Assembly (NCBI GenBank): GCA_024225635.1
Contig: JAAEMK010000200.1
Coordinates: forward strand, 1-64,000
Reading direction: 5' to 3'
Source of the DNA: Desulfobacteraceae bacterium
Lineage (GTDB): Bacteria; Desulfobacterota; Desulfobacteria; Desulfobacterales; Desulfobacteraceae
DNA: 64,000 nt
Of this stretch, positions 8,196 through 16,767 are shown one piece after another. Positions within the stretch are counted from its first letter, which is position 1; the number at the start of each line of letters is the position of its first letter. Both the position numbers and the translations under genes were made by a program. The notes under the pieces were generated by a model. The model worked only from the letters and a program-made list of their open reading frames with translations. It had not been told where the DNA came from and searched no databases.

Positions 8196-10046
8196 TCAAT
8201 ACTCCAGGCTCTTTTCCGTGAACCAGGCCATGGGCTCCGTGCTTGGCCCCAGAATCCGTTTCAAAATGTCGTTCATGGTGGCGGGATCGTTGTCAAACCC
8301 GCCGTGCTCCCGGCTGAGGCACCTGGACTGCTTTCCCCTGTCCCCCCGGGAGTAGAGCAGGGTCAGCCGGTCCTGCTTGATGCCGGTGCAATGCCGCTGC
8401 ATCCCCAGCAGGGGAGTCTCCCGCTCTTCCTCAAACGCCCTGGAGACAAGGTAGAGGAGCGATTTTCCATACACCTTCACAACGGTGTCCGCCTGCTCCA
8501 GCTCGTCGGTCAGGTTGTAGATCACCATCCCCCGGATACCGTATCCTTTGCCATTGGCCGAGAGCAGGGGCGCAAAACAGGTCTTGAAATCGTCAACCGT
8601 ACAGGCCGGCGCCATGAGGCTTGCCGTCGCTATGGTCAATGACGGCCGGATGATTTTCAGTCTTTGGAGCAGATGTACCAGGAGGATGGCCCCGGTGCTG
8701 TGGCCCGCCACATGGAGCTTGACATTTTCCGGCAGGGAGCCCACCAGGGTCTCAAGGGTCCGGGAACCGGCATTACCCTCCTTGAACGGTGAGCTTGCCC
8801 CCTGCTTCATCTCCCGCCACAGGGCCCGGCCCGGGACGCGCACGGACCGCTCGAGCCAACGGTCCCAGGCTTGGGGCATGGCGTTCCACAACCCCTGGGA
8901 ACGGTCTTTGCTCTCCGGCTCCCGACGGAAAACGATATCCTTGAGTTCCTCCATCAGTCCCGTGTCGTACATGAAATGGTAGGGATAGATCCCGTTGCTC
9001 TTAAAGGTTGATTTCATGGCCGCAATCCGTTTAGCGGAGCTTTTCGGGCTGTTGAGACCGCCGTGGGCATAGAGCAGAAGATGGCTGTACTTGTCCCTGG
9101 AAGAGAGCACCCCGGCGGTTTCAGCCACATCGGCAAGGGAGGAAAAATAACGGCCCTTGGTGTGAAACCGGCCGTCATCCATGTGAACGAAATGCCCCCG
9201 GATCTCATGTCGCCTGGGGGAGCGTGCTCCCCGGAACATAGCGGCTTTCGCCCCCTCTTCCCGCGTGGGAAACTGGCAGCGCCGTGAAGTCCAGAGCCGG
9301 GGAGTGGGAACCGCAAGCCGGACCACCCAGGCATCTACGAGGTTCTGCTGCCAGTCTTCATAGCTCCACAGGGCAAGGCCTTCATACCCCCACTTCCCGC
9401 CCCAGGAGTTCTGCACGTAAAAACCTTCGCTTCCGTACCCGACAATGGCAAAGGCGTGGCCCCCCGTGGGCTCGTCCATATGAAGGATGCGCCCCCGGGA
9501 GATGTTGGCCTTGTGCCACCCCCGGTGGACCTTTGCCGACACAAAGAGCACCCCCACCTCGTTCAGGGCGGCATGGAAATCCTCCACCCGGGAGGAGAGG
9601 CGGTAATAGGCGCCGGGCATGGTGTTACCGGCATTCCCGGCCCGCTCCACCGTCAGCCCGCCCCGATCCCCGTTCCCATGGGGCCATAGCTCCTCTAAGC
9701 ACACCCCCATGTTCTGCCACCCCCGGATGGCGCCCCGGCAGCTTGAGCCCGAATACTGCTCCCCTTCCCACTCGTCGAATTTCCGCGCCATCTCGTAGAG
9801 CATCCAGGGGCTGACCCTCAGGGTTTTTTCTTTTCGCTGATAGAGAAAATTGATGCAGGCGGCCAGGCCGAACCCGGTGCAGGCCCCATCCCTTCCCTGG
9901 TCGAGGATGACGAGGTCCTCAGGGGGCGAAATCTCGTCCTTAAGGGGAATCAGGGCCGGCTGGTAGACAAGATCCCTGATATCCGGAATATCAGGAATTG
10001 CGTTCAATCGGTATTTGTCCTGGGTTACAGGATAAATATCACCCAT
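8196..10046 (-). CDS. Papain-like (C1A) protease fused to alpha/beta hydrolase
   Basis: 616 residues from the preferred start. Residues about 20-245 form a papain-like domain: the catalytic Cys region DQGRDGACTGFG (Cys 56), His in GGHAFAIVGYG (His 197) and Asn in VQNSWGGKWGYEG (Asn 213). Residues about 315-600 look like an alpha/beta hydrolase: HLLLYAHGGLNS (about 322-333, an oxyanion-loop-like HGG) and the nucleophile elbow AGHSTGA (Ser 450). No signal peptide is visible, so a cytoplasmic protein or a dedicated secretion route is possible. The frame is open to 10238, but the ATG at 10046 has GGAGT seven bases upstream. It is a single gene. The combination of two hydrolase classes suggests a toxin-, effector- or self-processing-type enzyme, but no partner or secretion gene is adjacent. 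Confidence 0.75.
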   Translation of the reverse strand: MGDIYPVTQDKYRLNAIPDIPDIRDLVYQPALIPLKDEISPPEDLVILDQGRDGACTGFGLAACINFLYQRKEKTLRVSPWMLYEMARKFDEWEGEQYSGSSCRGAIRGWQNMGVCLEELWPHGNGDRGGLTVERAGNAGNTMPGAYYRLSSRVEDFHAALNEVGVLFVSAKVHRGWHKANISRGRILHMDEPTGGHAFAIVGYGSEGFYVQNSWGGKWGYEGLALWSYEDWQQNLVDAWVVRLAVPTPRLWTSRRCQFPTREEGAKAAMFRGARSPRRHEIRGHFVHMDDGRFHTKGRYFSSLADVAETAGVLSSRDKYSHLLLYAHGGLNSPKSSAKRIAAMKSTFKSNGIYPYHFMYDTGLMEELKDIVFRREPESKDRSQGLWNAMPQAWDRWLERSVRVPGRALWREMKQGASSPFKEGNAGSRTLETLVGSLPENVKLHVAGHSTGAILLVHLLQRLKIIRPSLTIATASLMAPACTVDDFKTCFAPLLSANGKGYGIRGMVIYNLTDELEQADTVVKVYGKSLLYLVSRAFEEERETPLLGMQRHCTGIKQDRLTLLYSRGDRGKQSRCLSREHGGFDNDPATMNDILKRILGPSTEPMAWFTEKSLEY

Positions 10047-10359
10047 GGGGTCACTCCTTTTATTGAATGTTACACGGTTGATCCGCTTGGATTGGAATGC
10101 CGGCATCAAAGGCCGGTATTTCGAGAGAGTTGTACAGGTGAGAACCAGGGGTATTCCCATGATGCCGGATGCGTCATGGGCCCTTACAGAGATTGAATTA
10201 CAGGCGATAAATGAATCATAAACGACCCCCGGAGACATGTCAATCTCCTTTACTCCATGGCCATATTCGGGTATACACTCTCCGAAGCGCCCCCTGCCGA
10301 CCCATCGGCAGGGGGCCCACTGTTGATACGACCATAAATCTTAATTACGGTGTAAAACC
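10047..10359. other. Intergenic region with a strong orphan hairpin
   Basis: This 313-bp stretch lies between divergent genes. It holds a perfect 12-bp inverted repeat, GCCCCCTGCCGA (10289-10300) with TCGGCAGGGGGC (10305-10316), separated by CCCA. No T-tract follows on either strand, so it is not an ordinary terminator. It may act in the leader of the downstream phosphodiesterase gene or be a lone palindromic repeat. No convincing promoter or small gene was seen. Confidence 0.55.
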
Positions 10360-11163
10360 ATGACGAAAAATATTGCCCACCGGGGAGCCAGAAGCGTTGC
10401 CCCTGAAAATACCATGGCAGCGGTCAGAAAAGCCTTTGATTTTGGAGCGGACCTCTGGGAAACCGACGTGAGCGCAACAAAGGATGAACAGCTCATCCTC
10501 TTCCATGACAGTTCCCTGGAACGGACCACCGATGTCAAAGAGCGCTTCCCCCACAGGGACTCCTGTCTCTTTACCGAATTCACCCTGGATGAGATCCTGA
10601 CGTTGAGCGCCGGCTCCTATTTTGAAAAAACCGATCCATCCGGAGAGATCGCCGCCGGCAACGTTTCCCAAGAGGACCTTGCCTCCTACCGGGACGAGCG
10701 GGTACCCACCCTGGAAGAGGCCCTGGTGTTTACAAAGGAAAACCACTGGCAGGTCAACCTCGAGCTCAAGGATCTGCCCGGCGGGTTCGGCTCCTTCCCC
10801 CTGCCCCGGCGCACCCTTGACATGATCCAGCGGGTGGGACTCGGGTTTGACCAGTTTGTCATCTCATCGTTCAACCATGACTGGCTCGAGCAGATAGAGG
10901 CCATGGAGCCGCGAATCGAAGTCCAGGCCCTGCTGGGCTACGACCCGGGCGACCGCCTTGAGTTCGAAGATTTCAGGTTCCCGGTTTACAATGCCCGGCA
11001 CACGGAAATCAATGAGGCCATGATCGACACCCTGAAAGAGAAGGGGAAAAAGGTCAACCTCTTTACGGTGAACGAACCCGAGGACATGATCCGGTTCCTT
11101 AAGGCCGGGGTTGACGGCATTATCACCGACTTTCCCCAGCGGCTCAAAGCCATCCAAAAATAA
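10360..11163 (+). CDS. Glycerophosphodiester phosphodiesterase
   Basis: A 267-residue GDPD of the GlpQ/UgpQ type, which splits glycerophosphodiesters into glycerol 3-phosphate and an alcohol. The TIM-barrel signatures are clear: NIAHRGARSVAPENT at the N-terminus, WETDVSATKDEQLILFHDSSLERTT (metal ligands E/D and catalytic His), LELKD in the middle, and VNLFTVNEPEDM with GVDGIITDFP at the C-terminus. No signal peptide is seen, so it is probably cytoplasmic like UgpQ. It stands alone on the plus strand, but its product glycerol 3-phosphate would feed the glpD operon about 5 kb away. The ATG has a poor Shine-Dalgarno sequence. An inserted mobile palindromic repeat begins seven bases after its stop codon. 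Confidence 0.9.
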   Translation: MTKNIAHRGARSVAPENTMAAVRKAFDFGADLWETDVSATKDEQLILFHDSSLERTTDVKERFPHRDSCLFTEFTLDEILTLSAGSYFEKTDPSGEIAAGNVSQEDLASYRDERVPTLEEALVFTKENHWQVNLELKDLPGGFGSFPLPRRTLDMIQRVGLGFDQFVISSFNHDWLEQIEAMEPRIEVQALLGYDPGDRLEFEDFRFPVYNARHTEINEAMIDTLKEKGKKVNLFTVNEPEDMIRFLKAGVDGIITDFPQRLKAIQK

Positions 11164-11169
11164 CCAACA

Positions 11170-11339
11170 GGGGACAGACTTAGCTTATTGGCGTTTTTCC
11201 AAAACGCCAATAAGCTATAGTTCAGGACGCATGAATTGACACCTTCCGCTTATTAATAATGATGAGATGAGCATCAATCCATGTGCGTTTATCTATAAGT
11301 CTGTCCCCGAAGATTGAGGCTAAGTCTGTCCCCGAAGAT
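11170..11339. mobile_element. Palindromic REP/MITE-like element with terminal inverted repeats
   Basis: The ends are GGGGACAGACTTAGC (11170-11184) and its exact complement GCTAAGTCTGTCCCC (11319-11333). Just inside the left end is a perfect 17-bp hairpin (11181-11197 with 11201-11217, 3-base loop). The right end is doubled: TAAGTCTGTCCCCGAAGAT occurs at 11296-11314 and again at 11321-11339. No transposase is encoded. The same core, with T for A and G for A in the first bases, recurs at 33009-33269. The design fits REP-type or MITE elements moved in trans by a REP-associated (Y1) transposase; the mobilising enzyme is inferred. Confidence 0.75.
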
Positions 11340-11357
11340 CACAACCAAAGGAAAAAA

Positions 11358-11960
11358 ATGAAGCAACAAGAAAAAGTTCTTTGCATAAAACGCAACACCC
11401 TCCCCGCCCCCTGGGTAGGAGAAAAGAGCATCATCAAAACAGAGGAAGCCGTGTTCTTCGAAACCTGCGAAAACGCGGGATTCCACTGGAAGGAACGGGG
11501 CATAGTCGAAACAGACCCATCCTTCAAGCAGATCATCCCCTACATCGTTCTCCAGACCGCCGACAGAAAACAGACCGCAGTATACAGGCGGTGCGGAAGC
11601 GAAAAACGCCTCCACGACCTCTGGTCCGTCGGCATCGGCGGCCACATCAACCCCGTGGACAACAACGGCCCCTCCCCCTCTTTCAAGGAGATCCTTGTGG
11701 CCGGCATGACCCGGGAGCTTGACGAAGAGCTGGTCAAACGGCCCAACGGCCAGGCCCCACGCTTCCGGGGCACCATCAACGAGGAGGCAACCGATGTGGG
11801 AAGCGTCCACCTGGGCGCAGTGTTCACCCTTTTTACCGAAACCCCGGAGGCCTTTCTTCCCGGAGAGGAGCTGGTGGATTTTTCCTGGGTCGGCACCGAC
11901 ACCCTGGCCGGGCTCAACCTGGAGCTGTGGTCGACCTTGGCACTGGAACTCATGGTTTAA
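11358..11960 (+). CDS. Nudix hydrolase family protein
   Basis: About 200 residues from the ATG at 11358, which has AAAGGA upstream. The frame is open to 11283, but that stretch is the end of the mobile repeat. The product has a Nudix-like core: IGGHINPVDNN followed by EILVAGMTRELDEELVK, matching the GG...REhxEE helix-loop-helix although the loop is longer than the standard 23-residue box. The substrate cannot be read from sequence. It overlaps the convergent HD-GYP gene by four bases. The upstream repeat insertion probably sits in its promoter region and may supply or block transcription. Confidence 0.7.
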   Translation: MKQQEKVLCIKRNTLPAPWVGEKSIIKTEEAVFFETCENAGFHWKERGIVETDPSFKQIIPYIVLQTADRKQTAVYRRCGSEKRLHDLWSVGIGGHINPVDNNGPSPSFKEILVAGMTRELDEELVKRPNGQAPRFRGTINEEATDVGSVHLGAVFTLFTETPEAFLPGEELVDFSWVGTDTLAGLNLELWSTLALELMV

Positions 11961-13186
11961 AACGTATGGAGCAGCATCTGCTGCTTGAGAAGATTTTCCC
12001 GGGCAAAGGGGGTGATGTCCTGTCGCAGCACCTTGAGACATTTTGCCACTGACACCGCCCCCGCCCCCTTGTCATCGATAAGGGCGGGATCGTCTTCAAG
12101 CACCCTGAAAAGCGCCTGGATCACGGCCGGATCAAACCCGAGCCCGGCCTGCTGCTGAAGGTGGGTTACGGCATCATACAGGTCCAGCCTTTCCAGGTGG
12201 GTCCTTCCGGAGAGCATGGTCTCAAAGGCGTCGCACACGGCAAGAATCCGGGCCCCCAACGGAATAGCTTCTCCCCGTTTGCCGTCGGGGTAGCCGGAAC
12301 CGTCAAACCGCTCATGGTGACCGAGGATCAACGGCCCCAGCTCATCGAGGAACCGAAGGGGTTTGATGATCCCGGCCCCGATTACCGGATGCATCCTGAC
12401 CCTGTCCATGTCTCCCAAAGACAGCGCCCCCAGGCGCGAAAGAATGGCGTCCTCCATGCCGATCTTGCCGATGTCGTGGAGAAGGCCCCCATGGAATACG
12501 GTCTCGACCTCCCTTGCGCCCAGGCCCATCTTCGCCGCCACCCGCTTCGCAAATTCCGCCACCCGGATGGAGTGGCCGTGGGTCTGTTCATCCTTGGCCT
12601 CCAGGGCCAGGACAAACCCCTCCACGATCTGTCTCAGGGTTTCCACCATCTCCCGGTCACCGGAAAGGGTCCTGCCAAGGGCAAGGGCCCCCTGCTCCCC
12701 AAGGGCGGTCACAAGCTCCATCTCCATGGGAGCAAGCCGTTTCTTCCCGGTAAAATAGACGGCCAGAAGCCCCCTGAACTCCCCGGTAATGGAGAAGAAC
12801 CGGCCGGTCACCGACCCCACCCTTTTTTTCCCCAGGCGCTCGAGGTCGGGAATACGGGGGTCGTTCCGGGCGTCATCAATAAAAACAACCGGGTCCCGGT
12901 CAAAGATGGTCATCAGGGCGGAAAAATCCACCCGGGCAAGGCTTTGGTAATGAAACCCGGCCGAAATCAGGGTTTCGACCCGCTCTTCGGCCTGGTTGAG
13001 AATCCAGAAGATGCACCCCTTTGCCCCGAGGATGTCGGTGATATGATCGACAATGCTCTTGAGCACCTCCCGGGTGTTGGTTCCCGAATGAATCGCCTTG
13101 CTGATCCGCGCAAAAAGCTTGAAATACCGTTCATACGAATCGGCCTTGGGGGATTGTTCCCTGGATTGAAAGAATGGAAAGGTCAT
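11957..13186 (-). CDS. GAF-HD-GYP cyclic-di-GMP phosphodiesterase
   Basis: 409 residues. A GAF sensor domain (about 20-172) is followed by an HD-GYP domain (about 185-370). Key residues are visible: the HGHSIRVAEFAKRVA helix, LLHDIGKIG with the HD pair at 237-238, MHPVIGAGII and GHHERFDGSGYPDG with GYP at 298-300. The metal ligands of active HD-GYP enzymes are therefore present, so c-di-GMP hydrolysis is likely. The start ATG overlaps the stop of the upstream cNMP/CBS/nucleotidyltransferase gene by four bases, which suggests co-translation and a shared signalling pathway. Confidence 0.88.
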   Translation of the reverse strand: MTFPFFQSREQSPKADSYERYFKLFARISKAIHSGTNTREVLKSIVDHITDILGAKGCIFWILNQAEERVETLISAGFHYQSLARVDFSALMTIFDRDPVVFIDDARNDPRIPDLERLGKKRVGSVTGRFFSITGEFRGLLAVYFTGKKRLAPMEMELVTALGEQGALALGRTLSGDREMVETLRQIVEGFVLALEAKDEQTHGHSIRVAEFAKRVAAKMGLGAREVETVFHGGLLHDIGKIGMEDAILSRLGALSLGDMDRVRMHPVIGAGIIKPLRFLDELGPLILGHHERFDGSGYPDGKRGEAIPLGARILAVCDAFETMLSGRTHLERLDLYDAVTHLQQQAGLGFDPAVIQALFRVLEDDPALIDDKGAGAVSVAKCLKVLRQDITPFARENLLKQQMLLHTF

Positions 13187-15138
13187 GAGAAAAAATTAAG
13201 CGCCGTTTGGCTGAACCGGTTATAGACCAGCTTCTGCATCTGGGCCACGGAAGCAAGGGCATCCTTCAGGAGCACGCTCTCTATGTTGGAAAGCCCGGTG
13301 ATATCCACATGGTTGTCCGGCTCCCGGTTCTGCCTGACCTTGTCAAGGTTGCCCCGGATTCTCAGCATCACCAGGGTTTCAAAGCTTGCCCGGAACAAGT
13401 CCGACTTTTTTTGGGGAATCACCCCGGCCCGGGTGAGGGATTCCAGGCGTCCCAGGGTCGAGGGCTCGCTGATCCGGTTATTGACGGCAAAGAGCCTGAT
13501 GCCGTTGATCATGTGAACCAGGCCCCCGCTCTTGAGGTTGACCTGGTTCTTCCGGGGACCGGTTTTCTCGGTACGCACCGACCCCATGAAAGTAATGGGA
13601 ACGGAAAATTTCATGGCCTCGTTGGTGAGCATGTGATTGATCTTTTCCGGATCGTCAAACACCGCGAATATCTTGTTCCACAACCGGTCCGCCAGGGCCT
13701 TGTCCCCCCATACCGGCCTGAAATCCAGCAGGATGGTCATGGTGATGGAGTCTTCCGGGTCATAGGTGCTCCGCCAGCTGTCCACATAGGAGAGCCACTG
13801 GCTCAAGGATCGCCGCCACTTGGGGTTGGTCCCCATGACATCGCCCTTGCAGAGCTTGAATCCGCATTGGTCCAGGCCATGGACGATGATGCCGGACAGG
13901 GTCTCGAAATAACGGTCCACCTCTTCCAGGCGCAGGTCCACGGGATCGGCATAGATCATGGCGTTGTCCTGGTCTGTCCTCAGGGTCTGCTCATGCCGGG
14001 CGTCGCTGCCCATGTTGATCCAGCAATAGGGCACGGGCGGCGGCCCCAATCCCCGGGCTTCCATCTCCTGTTCGGAAACCCGTATCACCGCCCGCACCAG
14101 GCGCTCATGGAGTTCGGACATCACCTCCAGGATCTCCGGCACCCCTGCCTTCTCCATGATAAGGGCGTTGAGCACCCCGTCGATCTCGCTGCTCGCCTTG
14201 ACAAGGCCAGCCAGGGTGTCAAGGGTCTCGATATCCTTTAACAGGGTGAGATTCCCCATGGACCTGGACTTGACAAGATCCACGGCCGTCACGATCCCCA
14301 CCAGGCGATCGTCTTCCACCACAACCAGGTATTTGCCGCCGAACCGGGTCAGGCTCACCAGGGCCTCGCCCGTAAAGGCGTCCGGGGCGATCCTCTCAAA
14401 TTCGGCTTCCATCACCTGGTGAACCCGGCAATCCTCCACCGGACAGGTGCGGTTTATGATGAGATGGTTTACCAGCTGTTTTTCCGTCAAGATCCCCACG
14501 GGAAGGCCGGATTCATCCACCACCACGGTGGAGCTGATCCCTTTTTCCGCCATGCGCCCGGAGGCCACGGCCACCTGGTCGAACGGCCTGCACACGGCAA
14601 CCGAGGTGGACATGATCTCGCTCACCCGTTTTCTGAACAGGGGCATCCCGGAACAGGTTGAACCGCCCGGGGCCTGCTCGGACAACAGCTTTTCGTAGAG
14701 TCCCCGCATCCGCTCCGCCAGCAGGGCGCTGAAGTAGCTGGAAAATTCAGGATGGAGATAGATGAGATCCTCAAGCACCGCCCTCGGCACAAGGATCGAG
14801 GTGAGATCGTCCCGGACCCGTGCAGCCGCGGTATACTTTCCACGGGAGAGCACAACGGTTTCACTGAAAAAATCCCCGGGTTTCCGAAGCCCCACCACGG
14901 ACTCCATGCCCTGCTCATTGGTGACCGTAATCTCCACAAGACCCGACACAATTATGAACAGGGTATCAAGGCTTTCATCCCCCTGCCGGAACACATAGAC
15001 GCCCGGCCGGTACGCCTGAACAGCCACCTCGCTGGAAAGCCGCTCCAGGATCTCCGGTTCAAGCACCTTAAAGGGCTCTATCCCGAAAAGAACATCAAAT
15101 ATCCCTTGTCTATCCATAGAATCCGCCGCCCCATTCAT
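13183..15138 (-). CDS. cNMP-binding/CBS/DUF294 nucleotidyltransferase protein
   Basis: 651 residues with a familiar signalling layout: an N-terminal cyclic-nucleotide-binding domain (about 10-140; PGVYVFRQGDESLDTLFIIVSG), two CBS domains (about 165-290), a DUF294 GlnD-like nucleotidyltransferase domain (about 310-480) with MGSDARHEQTLRTDQDNAMIY as the G-S...D-x-D active site, and a C-terminal DUF294_C helical domain. Such proteins are thought to modify a target protein in response to nucleotides; the target is unknown. The next gene, an HD-GYP phosphodiesterase, overlaps by four bases. A second in-frame ATG seven codons in is possible, because the first ATG has GGG too close upstream. Confidence 0.85.
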   Translation of the reverse strand: MNGAADSMDRQGIFDVLFGIEPFKVLEPEILERLSSEVAVQAYRPGVYVFRQGDESLDTLFIIVSGLVEITVTNEQGMESVVGLRKPGDFFSETVVLSRGKYTAAARVRDDLTSILVPRAVLEDLIYLHPEFSSYFSALLAERMRGLYEKLLSEQAPGGSTCSGMPLFRKRVSEIMSTSVAVCRPFDQVAVASGRMAEKGISSTVVVDESGLPVGILTEKQLVNHLIINRTCPVEDCRVHQVMEAEFERIAPDAFTGEALVSLTRFGGKYLVVVEDDRLVGIVTAVDLVKSRSMGNLTLLKDIETLDTLAGLVKASSEIDGVLNALIMEKAGVPEILEVMSELHERLVRAVIRVSEQEMEARGLGPPPVPYCWINMGSDARHEQTLRTDQDNAMIYADPVDLRLEEVDRYFETLSGIIVHGLDQCGFKLCKGDVMGTNPKWRRSLSQWLSYVDSWRSTYDPEDSITMTILLDFRPVWGDKALADRLWNKIFAVFDDPEKINHMLTNEAMKFSVPITFMGSVRTEKTGPRKNQVNLKSGGLVHMINGIRLFAVNNRISEPSTLGRLESLTRAGVIPQKKSDLFRASFETLVMLRIRGNLDKVRQNREPDNHVDITGLSNIESVLLKDALASVAQMQKLVYNRFSQTALNFFS

Positions 15139-15167
15139 TCCCTTTTCAACAAGAGGGTGTTTGTTTT

Positions 15168-16040
15168 TTAAAGGCTGAATAAGGGTTTATCAAAGGTCCC
15201 TGAAACGGTAAAGGGAATGCCGCCCTTTTTAGAATCCCCAAGCATCATTACAACGGAAAAGAGCTTGGGGAATTGGGCGAAATAATCCGAATGGGGCTTG
15301 ATCCGGCCTTTCAGATTCAGGCGGCTCTTTTCGAGCGGGCGTCTCAAAGTAACGCTGCCCGTGGCGGTGAGATCCACCTGGGAACCGGATGCGCTGAAAC
15401 TGAGGAACTTCAAAAGATCACTCCTCAAACGAAAATCCATGTCGATCCGTTCAAAATCGAACGCTGAAAGCCCCAGGCTGTCAAACATTGTATTCTTCAC
15501 CAGGACTTTACATCCTGAAGCGGAGATGTTACCCCGCCCGGTGGCAACCTCCCCCTCCGGTGCCTGGTAGATAAAGTCACCGCCCAGGATGAAGCTGAGC
15601 CGGACATTTGCGTTATCCTTGTTCAACCGCCATCCATTGATCTCCATCCCTGTGACATGGAGTTGCAGCTTACCCCGGTCCATGGAAAAAGGTATCGCTC
15701 CCGAGACACTGCCCGTTAAGGAACCATTGTAGGCAAAGGCTTTGAAATCGGCTTTCTTATAGGTATTAAAAAGGGATAAGGGATCCGGGAACAGGGAGGC
15801 TGACTGAAATACAAAGGCGGTTCCGCCGGGCATAAGGATTTTCGAATTGACCGCCCTGACCCCCAGGGGAAAAACCGGCCTCACCTGGTCGATGGAAAAC
15901 CTGTAAGCGGGAAACAGACTGTTCAGCTTCTCAACCGCAAGTTCACTTGCCCTTTTTTCCGGAAACAAGAGCACGCAAAAAATTAAAAACGCCAAACAGC
16001 TGTAAACACCATATAGAAAAAGGGACTTGCGAACCACCAT
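15168..16040 (-). CDS. GspN-like type II secretion/envelope protein
   Basis: About 290 residues. An N-terminal membrane anchor (LFLYGVYSCLAFLIFCVLLF) is followed by a beta-rich periplasmic region. The C-terminal half with ATGSVTLRRPLEKSRLNLKGRIKP resembles GspN of type II secretion systems and the related AsmA-like lipid-transfer fold. The ATG at 16040 with GGAG ten bases upstream is preferred over a TTG seven codons earlier. No other gsp genes are nearby, so it is an orphan. It sits 30 bases downstream of nothing on its own strand and upstream of the cNMP/CBS protein, in the same direction; co-transcription is possible but not shown. Confidence 0.65.
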   Translation of the reverse strand: MVVRKSLFLYGVYSCLAFLIFCVLLFPEKRASELAVEKLNSLFPAYRFSIDQVRPVFPLGVRAVNSKILMPGGTAFVFQSASLFPDPLSLFNTYKKADFKAFAYNGSLTGSVSGAIPFSMDRGKLQLHVTGMEINGWRLNKDNANVRLSFILGGDFIYQAPEGEVATGRGNISASGCKVLVKNTMFDSLGLSAFDFERIDMDFRLRSDLLKFLSFSASGSQVDLTATGSVTLRRPLEKSRLNLKGRIKPHSDYFAQFPKLFSVVMMLGDSKKGGIPFTVSGTFDKPLFSL

Positions 16041-16767
16041 AGAGACGCTCCATTGATACAAATTTCAGGATGAAAGCGATGAAGCATATGGTCACTATAC
16101 AAAGTCCCCAAGAAATTGCAAGGACTAAGTGATGGCAACAGGGGGGTGGAATGCCTCGGATTACAGCGTTCCCCGCAGTTGACTCAAAACCACGTAAAGA
16201 AATAATTGTGAATTATTATCTACAATAGTGTGTAAACAATGTGCGAAATATCATCCCATCGTTTTTTACCGGGCCATCTCCAAAGGGTCGCGACAGGAGG
16301 CCTAAACACTGGTATTCAGGCCATCGGGAAACAGTTAAACACCTAAAAGCCCAATAAATCAAAACCTGGCATTCTATTTGCTTACATACTAACTCAAGAA
16401 AACAAGTTAAGTCACCATAAACAACTGGTTTCTAAATTAAATTTTAAAAATTGATCATTCAAAAGATGTCAGGATTATTGTAACTATCACCACCGTTTCC
16501 TACTGTTTCCTCTTTCATATCTTCGCGGAACGATCATCCCTTCGCCCTTTACCATTGCAGTATTACTCCTTTTGTCATTAACGATACGGACAACTGTTTT
16601 ATGGCAGACACCATTGGTGTCGAAAGCGATCAAAAAAAACACCGACAATGCTTTAATATCAACACATTAACATAGATAGCCTCGTCAATCTCATAGGATC
16701 AGTTTGCAATTTTGTAGCGTTTTTCACCCCAAAGGGGGTCGAAGCCGAAGGGTAAAAGGTGGGAATC
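16041..16767. other. Long AT-rich intergenic/leader region
   Basis: This is about 730 bp without a credible gene. Besides the sigma-54-type site at 16367-16381 it contains small hairpins, for example GACACC/GGTGTC at 16607-16621 and ACCCC/GGGGT at 16727-16739 close to the Shine-Dalgarno sequence. If the sigma-54 site is used, the downstream mRNA has a 5' leader of roughly 370 bases. No known riboswitch could be recognised with confidence. Confidence 0.5.
16367..16381 (+). promoter_or_regulatory. Sigma-54-type (-24/-12) promoter
   Basis: TGGCATTCTATTTGC has the invariant GG (16368-16369) and GC (16380-16381) exactly ten bases apart, with TGGCA and TTGC in the consensus positions. It points into the exported-protein gene cluster. 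The same spacing and sequence recur before the PEP-CTERM gene near the window end. Confidence 0.6.

Noticed and set aside
8154-8642. Plus-strand frame after the PurF-like gene
   Set aside because: It starts inside the terminator hairpin and overlaps the hydrolase domain of the opposite gene.
11283-11357. Extended N-terminus of the Nudix protein
   Set aside because: The 25 extra codons are translated from the duplicated end of the palindromic element. The ATG at 11358 has a better ribosome site.
12161-14241. Two long plus-strand frames opposite the HD-GYP and cNMP/CBS genes
   Set aside because: Antisense shadows of high-GC genes with no domain signature.
16270-16335. Partial resemblance to a c-di-GMP-I riboswitch (GGGTCGCGACAGGAGG then CCTAAAC)
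   Set aside because: The paired stems and the conserved GGGACGCAAAGCC-type core could not be formed, and it lies upstream of the sigma-54 site, so it would not be in the transcript.
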